A stretch of 64,000 bases of DNA from assembly GCA_964517125.1 (NCBI GenBank), contig CAZFBD010000005.1:1-64000 (forward strand). Direction: 5' to 3'. Within the stretch, counting starts at the first letter, position 1; every line of letters starts with the position of its first letter. Source of the stretch: SHLQ01 sp964517125. GTDB taxonomy: Bacteria; Actinomycetota; Acidimicrobiia; Acidimicrobiales; SHLQ01. The notes beneath the pieces are model-generated. The model was given only the letters and a program-made list of their open reading frames with translations. It had not been told where the DNA came from and did no database searches. A program made the position numbers and the translations under genes. This document shows, piece after piece, positions 45,387-53,215 of the stretch.

Positions 45387-46132
45387 GAACGTCTTCGTGT
45401 CTCGTACGCGATCAACGACGCGGCCACCGCGGCATTGAGCGACTCCACGCCGTTGTCGAGCGGAATGGACACCGTGCCGACAGAGGCGTCGGCTGCGGCG
45501 GTGCTGAGTCCGTCGCTCTCATTGCCGATGACATACGCGGCTCGCTCGGGAAGGTCAGCGCTGAAGAGATCCTGTCCTCCCATGTCGACGCCCACCACGT
45601 CGAAGCGATGCTCCTGCAGGATCGCGACGGCCTCTTCGATGGTCTCGGTCCGCAGAATCGGCGCTCGAAAGGCAACCCCGGCCGACGCCTTGATTGCGAC
45701 CGGTCCGATGTCGGCTGTGCCCCGATGCGGCACCACGACGCCGTCCACACCGGCCGCTGTGGCCGAGCGGAGGATCATGCCAACGTTGGCCGGGTTGTGG
45801 ACATGGTCGAGCACCAGAATCGTGCACGCCCAGTCCTTGCCTCGGCGGCGCTGCTCGCAGAACTCGCCCAGATGCTGCATGGCTGGCGCCACCACATCGG
45901 CGACCACGCCCTGGTGGTGCCGGCTGGAACGGGCGACGGCGGTGACCTTCTGCTCCGACACCTTCTCCACGGTGACGCGACGACTGGCCGCCATGCCGTT
46001 GATGGTGTCGATCTCGGGCCCGCGGGCCTTCGAGGACAACAGGATCTTGTCGAACTGCAGCGTGTCGTCGTGCAGCGCCTCGATGATGGGCTTGCGGCCC
46101 ATCACGGTGAGAAAGGAGTCGCGTGGCGACAC
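45383..46132 (-). CDS. TrmH/SpoU-family RNA 2'-O-methyltransferase
   Basis: SPOUT methyltransferase, 249 aa. An N-terminal RNA-binding region (MGRKPIIEALHDDTLQFDKILLSSKARG) is followed by the knotted domain with LVLDHVHNPANVGMILRSA (motif 1), YVIGNESDGLS (motif 2) and VSIPLDNGVESLNAAVAASLIAYE (motif 3). Targets are 23S rRNA or tRNA ribose; the exact site cannot be told. GTG 46132 lies 5 nt after the ileS stop and is preferred; ATG 46102 is an alternative. Confidence 0.87.
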   Translation of the reverse strand: MSPRDSFLTVMGRKPIIEALHDDTLQFDKILLSSKARGPEIDTINGMAASRRVTVEKVSEQKVTAVARSSRHHQGVVADVVAPAMQHLGEFCEQRRRGKDWACTILVLDHVHNPANVGMILRSATAAGVDGVVVPHRGTADIGPVAIKASAGVAFRAPILRTETIEEAVAILQEHRFDVVGVDMGGQDLFSADLPERAAYVIGNESDGLSTAAADASVGTVSIPLDNGVESLNAAVAASLIAYETRRRS

Positions 46133-46137
46133 GCCGC

Positions 46138-49100
46138 TCAGCTCGCCACGGCGAAGCTGAGCGTTCCGGTTCCGGCTGCGTCGTGTCCGCCGTCGACCGT
46201 CCCGTAAGTGATGGTGGTGGCGAGGGTCTGTTCGCCCACCCACGCTTCCATCGCCTGCACCGCCGCGGCGGCTTCTGGGGTCAGGTCCAGGGTGAGCGCA
46301 ATCCGGTCGGTGACGACGAGGTCCTCGGTTTTGCGTGCTTCCTGCACCGCTCGGACGATGTCCCGTGCGACACCCTCGGCCTCGAGCTCTGGTGTGAGCT
46401 CGGTGTCGAGGACCACGACCGCGTCGTTGCTGGGCAGTGCTGCTGCCGTGACGCCGTCGGCCGGCTTCACGTTGAGGTCGTACTCCTCTTCGGTGAGTGT
46501 GTGCCCGGCGATGTCGATGCTGCCGTCGTCATTCTGCGTCCAGGCGCCCTGCTTCGCTGCACCGAAGACCTTCTGCACATCGCCGCCCAGGCGTGGTCCG
46601 AGGACCTTGCCGTTGGGCTGGAGCGAGAACTCGGCAAACGACGACAGGTCATCGGAGAACTCGACGGACTTCACGTTGACCTCGTCGGCGATGAGGTGCT
46701 GCAACGCGGCGACACCATCGGCGCTCGCCCCAGCCAGTGTGAGCGACTGCAACGGCAGACGGACGCGCAGGCCATTGTCCTCGCGCAGGCGGAGGGCAGC
46801 CGACACGACCGTTCGCACACGGTCCATGCCCGCGACAAGCTCCGGGTCGGAGGGGAAGTCTTCTGGGTTTGGCCAATCGCCAAGGTGGACCGAGTCTTCG
46901 CCGGTGAGTGCGGAGTGGATCTCTTCGGTGACCATTGGCAGGAAGGGCGCAGCAAGCTTGAGGAACGTCACGAGCACCGAGTACATGGTGTCGTACGCGT
47001 TCGCTTTGTCGTCGGTCATCTCCGGACCCCAGAAGCGGTTCCGGGAGCGGCGGATGTACCAGTTGTTCAACGCGTCGATGAACGAGGCGATCTCCACCGT
47101 TGCACCAGCGAGGTCGTATTCCTCCATGCGATCGGTGGTCGCTTCAATCACCGCGCGCAGCTTGGCCAGGATGTAGCGGTCGAGCTCGTCGGTGGAGTCG
47201 GTGCGGAACTTGGCCGTGTATCCGTCGATGTTCGCGTAGAGCGTGAAGAACGAATACGCGTTCCAGATGGGAAGCAGGACCTGTCGGGTGACCTCGGCGA
47301 TGCCATGGTCGGAGATGCGGGCGTCGCCGCCACGAACGATGTTCGAGCTCATGAAGTACCAACGGAGCGCGTCGGAACCCTGCTTGTCGAAGATCTCGTT
47401 CGGCTCCGTGTAGTTGCGCAGCTTCTTCGACAGCTTGGCGCCATCGTCGGCAAGGAGGATGCCGTGGCAGATCACGTTCTGGAACGACGGCTTGTCGAAC
47501 AGCGCGCCCGCCAGCACATGCAGCGTGTAGAACCAGCCGCGGGTCTGGTTGATGTACTCGACGATGAAGTCGGCCGGGTAGTGCTCTTCGAACCACTCCT
47601 TGTTCTCGAAGGGGTAGTGCACCTGAGCGAACGGCATCGAGCCGCTCTCGAACCAGCAGTCGAAGACCTCGGGCACACGGCGCATCATCGACTCACCGGT
47701 CGGGTCGTCCGGGTTGGGGCGCACGAGCTCATCGATGAATGGGCGATGCAGGTTGTCGGGACGCACACCGAAGTCGGCCTCGAGTTCGTCGAGGCTGCCG
47801 TACACGTCGATGCGTGGGTAGTCGGGGTTGTCGCTGCGCCAGACCGGGATGGGGGAACCCCAGAACCGGTTGCGGCTGATGGACCAGTCCCGGGCGCCTT
47901 CGAGCCACTTACCGAAGCGGCCGTTCTGGACATTGTCGGGAACCCAGTTGATCTCCTGGTTCAGCTCGACGAGACGGTCACGGAAGTCGGTGACCTTCAC
48001 GTACCAGCTGGGGAGGGCACGGTAGATGATTGGCGTGTCGGTGCGCCAGCAATGGGGATAGTTGTGCTCGTAGCTGTCGTGACGGACGAGCCGGCCCATC
48101 TCCTTCACGTGGCGGATGACCTCGGGGTTCGCATCGAACACGTTCATGTCGGCGAAGTCGGTGACCTCTGCTGTGAATCGGCCCTGGTCGTTGACCGGCA
48201 CGACCATGCCCATGCCGTTCTCTTCAGCGATGCGCTGATCGTCCTCGCCGAACCCGGGTGCCGTATGAACAACGCCGGTGCCCTCTTCGGTCTCGACGAA
48301 GTCGCCGGCCATCACGCGGAATGCATTGAGGTCGTCTCGGGCGGCGAAGTAGGGGAACAGGGGCTCGTAGGTCCGGCCGACGAGATCGCTTCCCTTCACG
48401 ACCGAGTGCTCGGTCGCGCCCTCGAGCTGCTTCGCGTAGTTACCAACCGTGGCCGCGCCAAGGATCAGGAACTCGCCATCGAGTTCCATCACGGCGTAGT
48501 CCAGATCGGGGCCGACGATCAGGCCGAGGTTCGATGGCAGGGTCCACGGCGTGGTGGTCCAGGCCAGCAGCTTCATCGGGCCGGGATCGCCCGGGTTCTC
48601 GGTGAAGCTGAACGCGACCGTGACGGCCGGGTCCTGACGCGGGCGGGTGGCGTCGTCCAGGCGGATTTCGAAGTTGGACAGCGGCGTTTCCGCGCCCCAG
48701 CTGTACGGCATGACGCGGTTGGCCTCGTAGATGAGGCCCTTGTCCCACAGCTGCTTGAACGCCCAGATCACCGACTCCATGTAGTCGACGTCCATCGTCT
48801 TGTAGTCGTTCTCGAAGTCGACCCAGCGGGCCTGACGAGTGACTGTCTCTTCCCACTCGGCCGTGTACTTCATGACCGAGTTGCGACAGGCATCGTTGAA
48901 TTCCTCGATGCCGAATTCGGTGATGGCCACACGGCCGGAGACGCCGAGCTGCTTCTCGGTTTCCATCTCGGCCGGAAGTCCATGGCAGTCCCAGCCGAAG
49001 CGTCGATCGACCTTCTTGCCGCGCATGGTCTGATACCGGGGAACGACGTCCTTGACGTAGCCGGTCAGCAGGTGGCCATGGTGGGGGAGTCCGTTGGCGA

Positions 49101-49263
49101 ACGGTGGTCCGTCATAGAAGACGAACTCGTTGTCATCGGACCGCTCGTCGATCGACTGTTGAAAGGTCCCGGCCTCGTTCCAGCGCGCCAAAATTCGCTG
49201 CTCGATAGCCGGAAAGTCCGGCTTGTCGACCGCGGGATAGGGCTGATCTGGACCTGTACTCAT
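46138..49263 (-). CDS. ileS: Isoleucyl-tRNA synthetase
   Basis: Charges tRNA-Ile, 1041 aa, the longer eukaryote-like (type 2) form common in actinobacteria. HIGH motif is PHHGHLLTG, KMSKS is KLSKK in GAKLSKKLRNY, and WDCHGLPAEMETEKQLG and the editing domain (WTTTPWTLPSNLGLIVGP) are present; an anticodon-binding domain follows. The large antisense open frame over it is a shadow. ATG 49263 has no SD, and TAGATT lies 6 nt upstream, so the mRNA may be leaderless. The 63-bp tandem repeat array adjoins the -10 box. No T-box leader was found. Confidence 0.95.
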   Translation of the reverse strand: MSTGPDQPYPAVDKPDFPAIEQRILARWNEAGTFQQSIDERSDDNEFVFYDGPPFANGLPHHGHLLTGYVKDVVPRYQTMRGKKVDRRFGWDCHGLPAEMETEKQLGVSGRVAITEFGIEEFNDACRNSVMKYTAEWEETVTRQARWVDFENDYKTMDVDYMESVIWAFKQLWDKGLIYEANRVMPYSWGAETPLSNFEIRLDDATRPRQDPAVTVAFSFTENPGDPGPMKLLAWTTTPWTLPSNLGLIVGPDLDYAVMELDGEFLILGAATVGNYAKQLEGATEHSVVKGSDLVGRTYEPLFPYFAARDDLNAFRVMAGDFVETEEGTGVVHTAPGFGEDDQRIAEENGMGMVVPVNDQGRFTAEVTDFADMNVFDANPEVIRHVKEMGRLVRHDSYEHNYPHCWRTDTPIIYRALPSWYVKVTDFRDRLVELNQEINWVPDNVQNGRFGKWLEGARDWSISRNRFWGSPIPVWRSDNPDYPRIDVYGSLDELEADFGVRPDNLHRPFIDELVRPNPDDPTGESMMRRVPEVFDCWFESGSMPFAQVHYPFENKEWFEEHYPADFIVEYINQTRGWFYTLHVLAGALFDKPSFQNVICHGILLADDGAKLSKKLRNYTEPNEIFDKQGSDALRWYFMSSNIVRGGDARISDHGIAEVTRQVLLPIWNAYSFFTLYANIDGYTAKFRTDSTDELDRYILAKLRAVIEATTDRMEEYDLAGATVEIASFIDALNNWYIRRSRNRFWGPEMTDDKANAYDTMYSVLVTFLKLAAPFLPMVTEEIHSALTGEDSVHLGDWPNPEDFPSDPELVAGMDRVRTVVSAALRLREDNGLRVRLPLQSLTLAGASADGVAALQHLIADEVNVKSVEFSDDLSSFAEFSLQPNGKVLGPRLGGDVQKVFGAAKQGAWTQNDDGSIDIAGHTLTEEEYDLNVKPADGVTAAALPSNDAVVVLDTELTPELEAEGVARDIVRAVQEARKTEDLVVTDRIALTLDLTPEAAAAVQAMEAWVGEQTLATTITYGTVDGGHDAAGTGTLSFAVAS

Positions 49264-49269
49264 GAACCA

Positions 49270-49275
49270 AATCTA
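49270..49275 (-). promoter_or_regulatory. -10 box TAGATT of the ileS leaderless promoter
   Basis: On the minus strand, ends exactly 6 nt before ATG 49263. The -35 position would fall inside the first partial copy of the 63-bp tandem repeat. Confidence 0.5.
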
Positions 49276-49277
49276 CT

Positions 49278-49567
49278 GTGCTTTCCCAGGCGTTCGGTCT
49301 GTCCAGGCCGGCGTCGGGGCCAGNNNNNNNNNNNNNNNNNNNNNNNNNNNNNNNNNNNNNNNNNNNNNNNNNNNNNNNNNNNNNNNNNNNNNNNNNNNNN
49401 NNNNNNNNNNNNNNNNNNNNNNNTCGTGTGCGGCTGGGCTGTGCTTTCCCAGGCGTTCGGTCTGTCCAGGCCGGCGTCGGGGCCAGTCGTGTGCGGCTGG
49501 GCTGTGCTTTCCCAGGCGTTCGGTCTGTCCAGGCCGGCGTCAGGGCCAGTCCCGTGCGGCTGGGGGG
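49278..49567. repeat. 63-bp tandem repeat array upstream of ileS, broken by a scaffold gap
   Basis: Two full units at 49424-49486 and 49487-49549 differ at one visible position. A 46-bp partial unit lies at 49278-49323 before the Ns, and a decaying partial unit at 49550-49567. The unit contains TTTCCCAGGCGTTCGGTCTG. Its length is a multiple of 3, so frames stay open on both strands, but no gene with a credible start uses it. Copy number is unknown because of the gap. Confidence 0.85.
49324..49423. other. Scaffold gap of 100 Ns in the tandem repeat
   Basis: Exactly 100 Ns flanked on both sides by the 63-bp repeat unit. Confidence 0.95.
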
Positions 49568-49603
49568 TATCCAGTCAGCTTTCAGGTAGGGCTTGTCCCC
49601 GGG

Positions 49604-49671
49604 GCGTTTCGGCCCCCAGGGCCGAAAGGCCGGAAGTGACGAGGCCGCTAGGCCGAGGAACATCAGCCGCC
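49604..49671 (-). repeat. Dispersed palindromic repeat, copy B
   Basis: Same family as copy A and copy C; on the minus strand it starts GGCTGATGTTCCTCGGCC. It overlaps the last codons of the DUF6918-like gene and provides its TGA stop, exactly as copy A does for ino1. Confidence 0.72.
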
Positions 49672-50097
49672 GTGTTTTGCGGCGAAGGCTCCGATTCTTG
49701 GCATGGCGTTCACAACCTGGTCCTTGGCGCCTTTGCGGAGCTTGTTGTACACGCCGACGGCTGCCTTGTTGTTGGCTTCGGCGGCGCGGGCGTCGGTGAC
49801 CGACAGCAGGTCCTCGGCAATGGTGTCTGCGTTGGCGACGAAGTGTGCGGGTACATCACCAGCGGCCTTGCCGGCCTCGTAGTGCGGGTCGATGGCTGGC
49901 GCCATGCGTGGCAGCAACTTGTGGAGGTTTGAACTGACCATGTCGGGTCGGATCTTGTTGAGAGCCCCGTACCCGGTCTGGATCGCCTTGCCCTTCAGGC
50001 CCGAAAGGTCGTCGACTTCGGCGTCAACCTCGGCGATGGCATCGGTAACGATCGTTGCCCTGCGGTCGTCATCGGCAAGCTGTTCAGAAAGTGACAT
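49663..50097 (-). CDS. DUF6918-like protein
   Basis: 144 aa soluble helical protein. The order MSLSEQLADDDRRATIVTDAIAEVDAEVDDLSGLKGKAIQTGYGALNKIRPDMV, then a central LLPRMAPAIDPHYEAG and the end NKLRKGAKDQVVNAMPRIGAFAAKHG resembles actinobacterial DUF6918 proteins, of unknown function. ATG 50097 has GGAGAAG upstream; the frame opening at 50154 is rejected. Its stop codon lies within repeat copy B. Confidence 0.78.
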   Translation of the reverse strand: MSLSEQLADDDRRATIVTDAIAEVDAEVDDLSGLKGKAIQTGYGALNKIRPDMVSSNLHKLLPRMAPAIDPHYEAGKAAGDVPAHFVANADTIAEDLLSVTDARAAEANNKAAVGVYNKLRKGAKDQVVNAMPRIGAFAAKHGG

Positions 50098-50177
50098 GAA
50101 ACTTCTCCAGTGGTGATCTAGCGAGATCGGCAACCCAACAAGAATCTGTAGCAAACCCAGAACGCAAAAAGCCCAAA

Positions 50178-50249
50178 GGTGACAACCGAGACCCGACCCC
50201 AGTTGTCACGCGAAGGGTGACAACCGAGACGCGACCCCAGGTGTCACGC
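50178..50249. repeat. Two direct copies of a GTGACAAC hairpin
   Basis: Two copies start at about 50178 and 50216 with a 38-bp period and share GGTGACAACCGAGAC and CGACCCCAG. The first folds GTGACAAC with GTTGTCAC (perfect 8 bp); the second has one mismatch. A related fragment, CGACCCCGGTGGTCACGCT, is at about 56711-56729. Confidence 0.65.
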
Positions 50250-50295
50250 TCACAGGTGTCACTGGAGCGAGAGCTCTCGGGCAGCTGAAGGAGGG

Positions 50296-50361
50296 GCGTT
50301 TCGGCCCCCCGGGGCCGAAAGGCCGTAAGTGAGGAGGCCGCTAGGCCGACGAACGGCAACC
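50296..50361 (-). repeat. Dispersed palindromic repeat, copy C
   Basis: Nearly identical in its core to copy B (GCGTTTCGG...GGCCGAAAGGCC, then GAGGCCGCTAGGCCGACGAAC). Unlike A and B it is not at a gene end. It is followed by an independent 12-bp hairpin. Confidence 0.72.
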
Positions 50362-50627
50362 TCAAGTGGGCGGCTCCGCCCAGAGCCACCCACTTGCGTT
50401 TGTGTTGTGATCGCAACTCCGCCGCTGCGATGAACCCACCGTAGGAGACGTGACATCGGGCACGCATGAGTCATTGGGATCACCGTTGGTGGGTGAGATC
50501 ACACGGTGCGCGAATGGCGGAGAAAAAATCCGTCAATTTCGCAGAGAGTAGGTGCATATTCCTCTTCCGTGTGGTCTATGTGACCGATAGTGTTCTTAGG
50601 CGGACTAGAAGGGTTTGGTGGTTTTCC

Positions 50628-53105
50628 ATGGGGTCGAACACTCGTCACCTCAATACATCTCACACATTGATCGTGCTCGCCACGGCAGCAGCGCTGCTTG
50701 TTGTGGCCGCAATCGTGACCATGACGGGTTCACAGCGTGCCGATGCCGCCGTGAACCACGGCCAGGTCGTCCCAGAGACCGTCCGGCGCGATGTTCCGGT
50801 CGTTCTCGACGGCAGGGTGTTCGCACATGCGCAGGTGGGCAACCGGATCTTCGTCGGAGGCGACTTCCAGCAGGTCGAGCTTCCCGACGGCTCCGTGGTG
50901 ACCCAGCCGTACATCTTTGCGTACGACATCAACACGGGTGCATTCGATACCGCGTTCCGGCCAGTGCTGAACAAGCTGGTTCGTGATCTGCAGCCAACGG
51001 CCGCCGGCGATGGCCTGTATGCAGCTGGTCTGTTCACCAACTGGGATGCCGACTTCCCGCTTCGGCTCGCCAAGCTCGATGCACAGGGCAACCTCGACAC
51101 GAACTTCGTGGCCAACGCATCCGCCCGTGTCCTGTCGGTCGCCGTTCGCTCCGACAAGGTGTTCCTGGCCGGCGATTTCGTGAACATCAACGGCACCAGC
51201 CGCATCGGCTTCGCCGCCGTCGATGCCAACACCGGAGCCGTCGACCCCGGCTTTGTGATGGACATCACCACTCCCACCGCCGCCCCCTCCTACGCCCGCA
51301 CCGTCGTGCTCACGAGCGACGGCAATTCGCTGTTCGGTCTGTACTACGGACGTGCCGTCAACAACCAGGTTCGCGAAGCCGTGGTGAAGATCGACGTCAG
51401 CGGCGCAACCGCAGCGCTCACGCCATGGAACATCGACTGGAACGGCCAGCAGGGCAACCGGGAGTGTCTCAACGCGCTACGTGATCTGGCCATCTCGCCC
51501 GACGACAGTTTCATCGTGATCGGCGGCCAGGGCGCCGACAACCCGCCGAACTGTGACTCTGTCCTGAACTACCCGGTCGCCGGCAACGGCACCGTTGGGT
51601 ACAACTGGGTTGCTCGCATGTACTCCAGCGTGTTCTCGCTCGCTGTGTCCGATGTGGCCGTCTACGCCGGTGGCCATTTCTGTGGCGCTCCGAAGAACCC
51701 GATTCCCGCTGGCGGAATCAGCTCCACCTGGACCGGCGCTGCCAACGGCTGCGACGTCAACGATCCGCTGTCGGCAGTGAACCCCAGCGTCCGAGACCCA
51801 AACAATGCGGTCTTCCGCAAGCAGATGGCTGCCCTTGACCCCGCGACCGGGCAGGCTCTGGCCTGGGACCCGGGCAGCAACAACCTCGTTGCCGTCTATG
51901 ACCTCACGTTGATCGACCGGGGACTTCTGGCCGGTCACGACCGCGACCGCTTCAACGACGTTCTCACGGGTCGCTCGGGCTTCTTTGACTTCGGTGGCGC
52001 CGACGACAACATCGCTCCCACCGTGGGTGTGACCTCGCCGGCCGACGGCGCAGTGCTGGGCAACCCGACCGAGCTTGCCGGAACGGCGAACGACAACCAG
52101 AACGTCACCGGCGTCACGGTGCGGTTGAAGAACATCACCACCGATCAGTTCCTGCAGTCGAACGGTACCTTCGCCACCGCGCAGGCCGATCTGAACGACA
52201 CGTTCACCGTGGTCGGGCTCGGAAGCGCAACGTGGTCGGTCCCCGTCGCGAACCTGCCAGTGGGCGAGTACGAGATTCGTGTCTTCGCAACCGACGAGTC
52301 CGGCAACACGTCTCCAGGACTCGTGTCCACCTTTGAGATTCCGGGAGCCACCTCCTGCACGGTTGCCCTCGACGCAAACGACGATCCCGTGGTCACCTGG
52401 TCCGGATTCACCGACGGAGCGGTCGACAACGTCTTCGTGCGTCGCGACGGCAAGTGGGCCCACACCGGAGCTTCTGGGTCCGGCAGCTGGACCGACACCA
52501 CGGCGCAGCCCGGCGACCACACGTACCTGGTTCGCTGGCGTCCCGGTGGCACCACGGTCAACGTGACGTGTTCACCGTCGCCCATCACCGTGCCGACACC
52601 CGGCGTTGGTGGCGATGCCTGTACCGCAACACTGAATGCGGCTGGCCATGTCGTGCTCGACTGGGTCGAAGTCGCGGGCGCATCCACGTACTTCGTTCGT
52701 GACGACGACGGCTGGGTTGCAACGGTCAACAACTCCACGAACCACACCGACACCGCTCCGGTCGAGGGCGATCGCAGCTACTACATCCGCCACTACGTTG
52801 GTGGCCGGACCGACATCCCCTGTGCTCCGACGCCGATCACGGTCGGTGGAGGCGGTGGCGGTGGCGCAGACTGCACCGTGTCGCTGACCGCCAATGGCGA
52901 CGTCAACGTTTCCTGGACAGAAGTGGATGGCGTGTCGACCTACTTCGTCCGTGATGACCTCGGTTGGGTCGCAACGGTTGCCAACGACACCGACACCGTC
53001 GACACGAGCCCCACCAGTGGCGCACGGTCGTACGTGATCCGGCATTGGAGTGGTGGCAACCGCATCGATCGGGCGTGTACCCCCGATCCGCTCAACGTTC
53101 CGTAG
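50628..53105 (+). CDS. Large secreted beta-propeller protein with three Cys-containing C-terminal repeats
   Basis: 825 aa. Signal peptide with a hydrophobic core (LIVLATAAALLVVAAIVTM) and an A-D-A-A type cleavage region near residue 40. Residues about 45-470 look like a beta-propeller of DUF5122/delta-60 repeats (GNLDTNFVANASARVLSVAV, KVFLAGDFVNINGTSRIGFAAVDANTG). An Ig-like domain follows (about 475-585, NIAPTVGVTSPADGAVL to VFATDESGNTS), then three tandem repeats of about 80 residues, each starting CT(V/A)xL and containing a second Cys near its end, with FVR-D-GWVATV. Probably a surface or extracellular adhesion/matrix protein. ATG 50628 is chosen for the signal peptide; GGTGG lies 6 nt before it. 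Confidence 0.8.
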   Translation: MGSNTRHLNTSHTLIVLATAAALLVVAAIVTMTGSQRADAAVNHGQVVPETVRRDVPVVLDGRVFAHAQVGNRIFVGGDFQQVELPDGSVVTQPYIFAYDINTGAFDTAFRPVLNKLVRDLQPTAAGDGLYAAGLFTNWDADFPLRLAKLDAQGNLDTNFVANASARVLSVAVRSDKVFLAGDFVNINGTSRIGFAAVDANTGAVDPGFVMDITTPTAAPSYARTVVLTSDGNSLFGLYYGRAVNNQVREAVVKIDVSGATAALTPWNIDWNGQQGNRECLNALRDLAISPDDSFIVIGGQGADNPPNCDSVLNYPVAGNGTVGYNWVARMYSSVFSLAVSDVAVYAGGHFCGAPKNPIPAGGISSTWTGAANGCDVNDPLSAVNPSVRDPNNAVFRKQMAALDPATGQALAWDPGSNNLVAVYDLTLIDRGLLAGHDRDRFNDVLTGRSGFFDFGGADDNIAPTVGVTSPADGAVLGNPTELAGTANDNQNVTGVTVRLKNITTDQFLQSNGTFATAQADLNDTFTVVGLGSATWSVPVANLPVGEYEIRVFATDESGNTSPGLVSTFEIPGATSCTVALDANDDPVVTWSGFTDGAVDNVFVRRDGKWAHTGASGSGSWTDTTAQPGDHTYLVRWRPGGTTVNVTCSPSPITVPTPGVGGDACTATLNAAGHVVLDWVEVAGASTYFVRDDDGWVATVNNSTNHTDTAPVEGDRSYYIRHYVGGRTDIPCAPTPITVGGGGGGGADCTVSLTANGDVNVSWTEVDGVSTYFVRDDLGWVATVANDTDTVDTSPTSGARSYVIRHWSGGNRIDRACTPDPLNVP

Positions 53106-53118
53106 GACGGTTCGGTCA

Positions 53119-53138
53119 CAGCTCCCGGAGCGGGGCTG
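53119..53138 (+). terminator. Weak hairpin after the beta-propeller gene
   Basis: CAGC-T-CCCG (53119-53127) pairs with CGGGGCTG (53131-53138) as an 8-bp stem with one bulged T and loop GAG, 13 nt past the stop. No T tract, so termination is uncertain. Confidence 0.35.
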
Positions 53139-53215
53139 CGCAAAGACAAACGTGTGGGTTCCGGGTCGGCGTCAGTCGGCTCGGAACGTGTGCGTTGTGG
53201 ACCAGTTGGTCGTGA

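Larger units (their letters stand above)
50098..50627. other. Repeat-rich intergenic region
   Basis: 530 bp without a credible gene. It contains the paired GTGACAAC hairpins (50178-50249), repeat copy C (50296-50361), a 12-bp imperfect stem (50364-50375 with 50384-50395), and the unassigned promoters of the two divergent genes. Confidence 0.6.

Noticed and set aside
49264..49323. T-box leader of ileS
   Set aside because: No T-box consensus or specifier stem is visible before the repeat; the start seems leaderless.
49278..49567. CRISPR-like look of the 63-bp repeats
   Set aside because: The units are directly adjacent with no spacers, and there are no cas genes in the window.
49133..49663. 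Minus-strand open frame through the 63-bp repeats
   Set aside because: Open only because 63 is a multiple of 3 and the Ns contain no stops; it overlaps the start of ileS.
46123..49932. 1269-codon open frame on the plus strand over ileS, through the Ns
   Set aside because: Antisense shadow; the minus strand encodes a complete IleS and the frame crosses 100 unknown bases.
50084..50467. 127-codon minus-strand open frame in the repeat-rich gap
   Set aside because: It consists of hairpin repeats read through in frame, and has no SD or recognisable domain.
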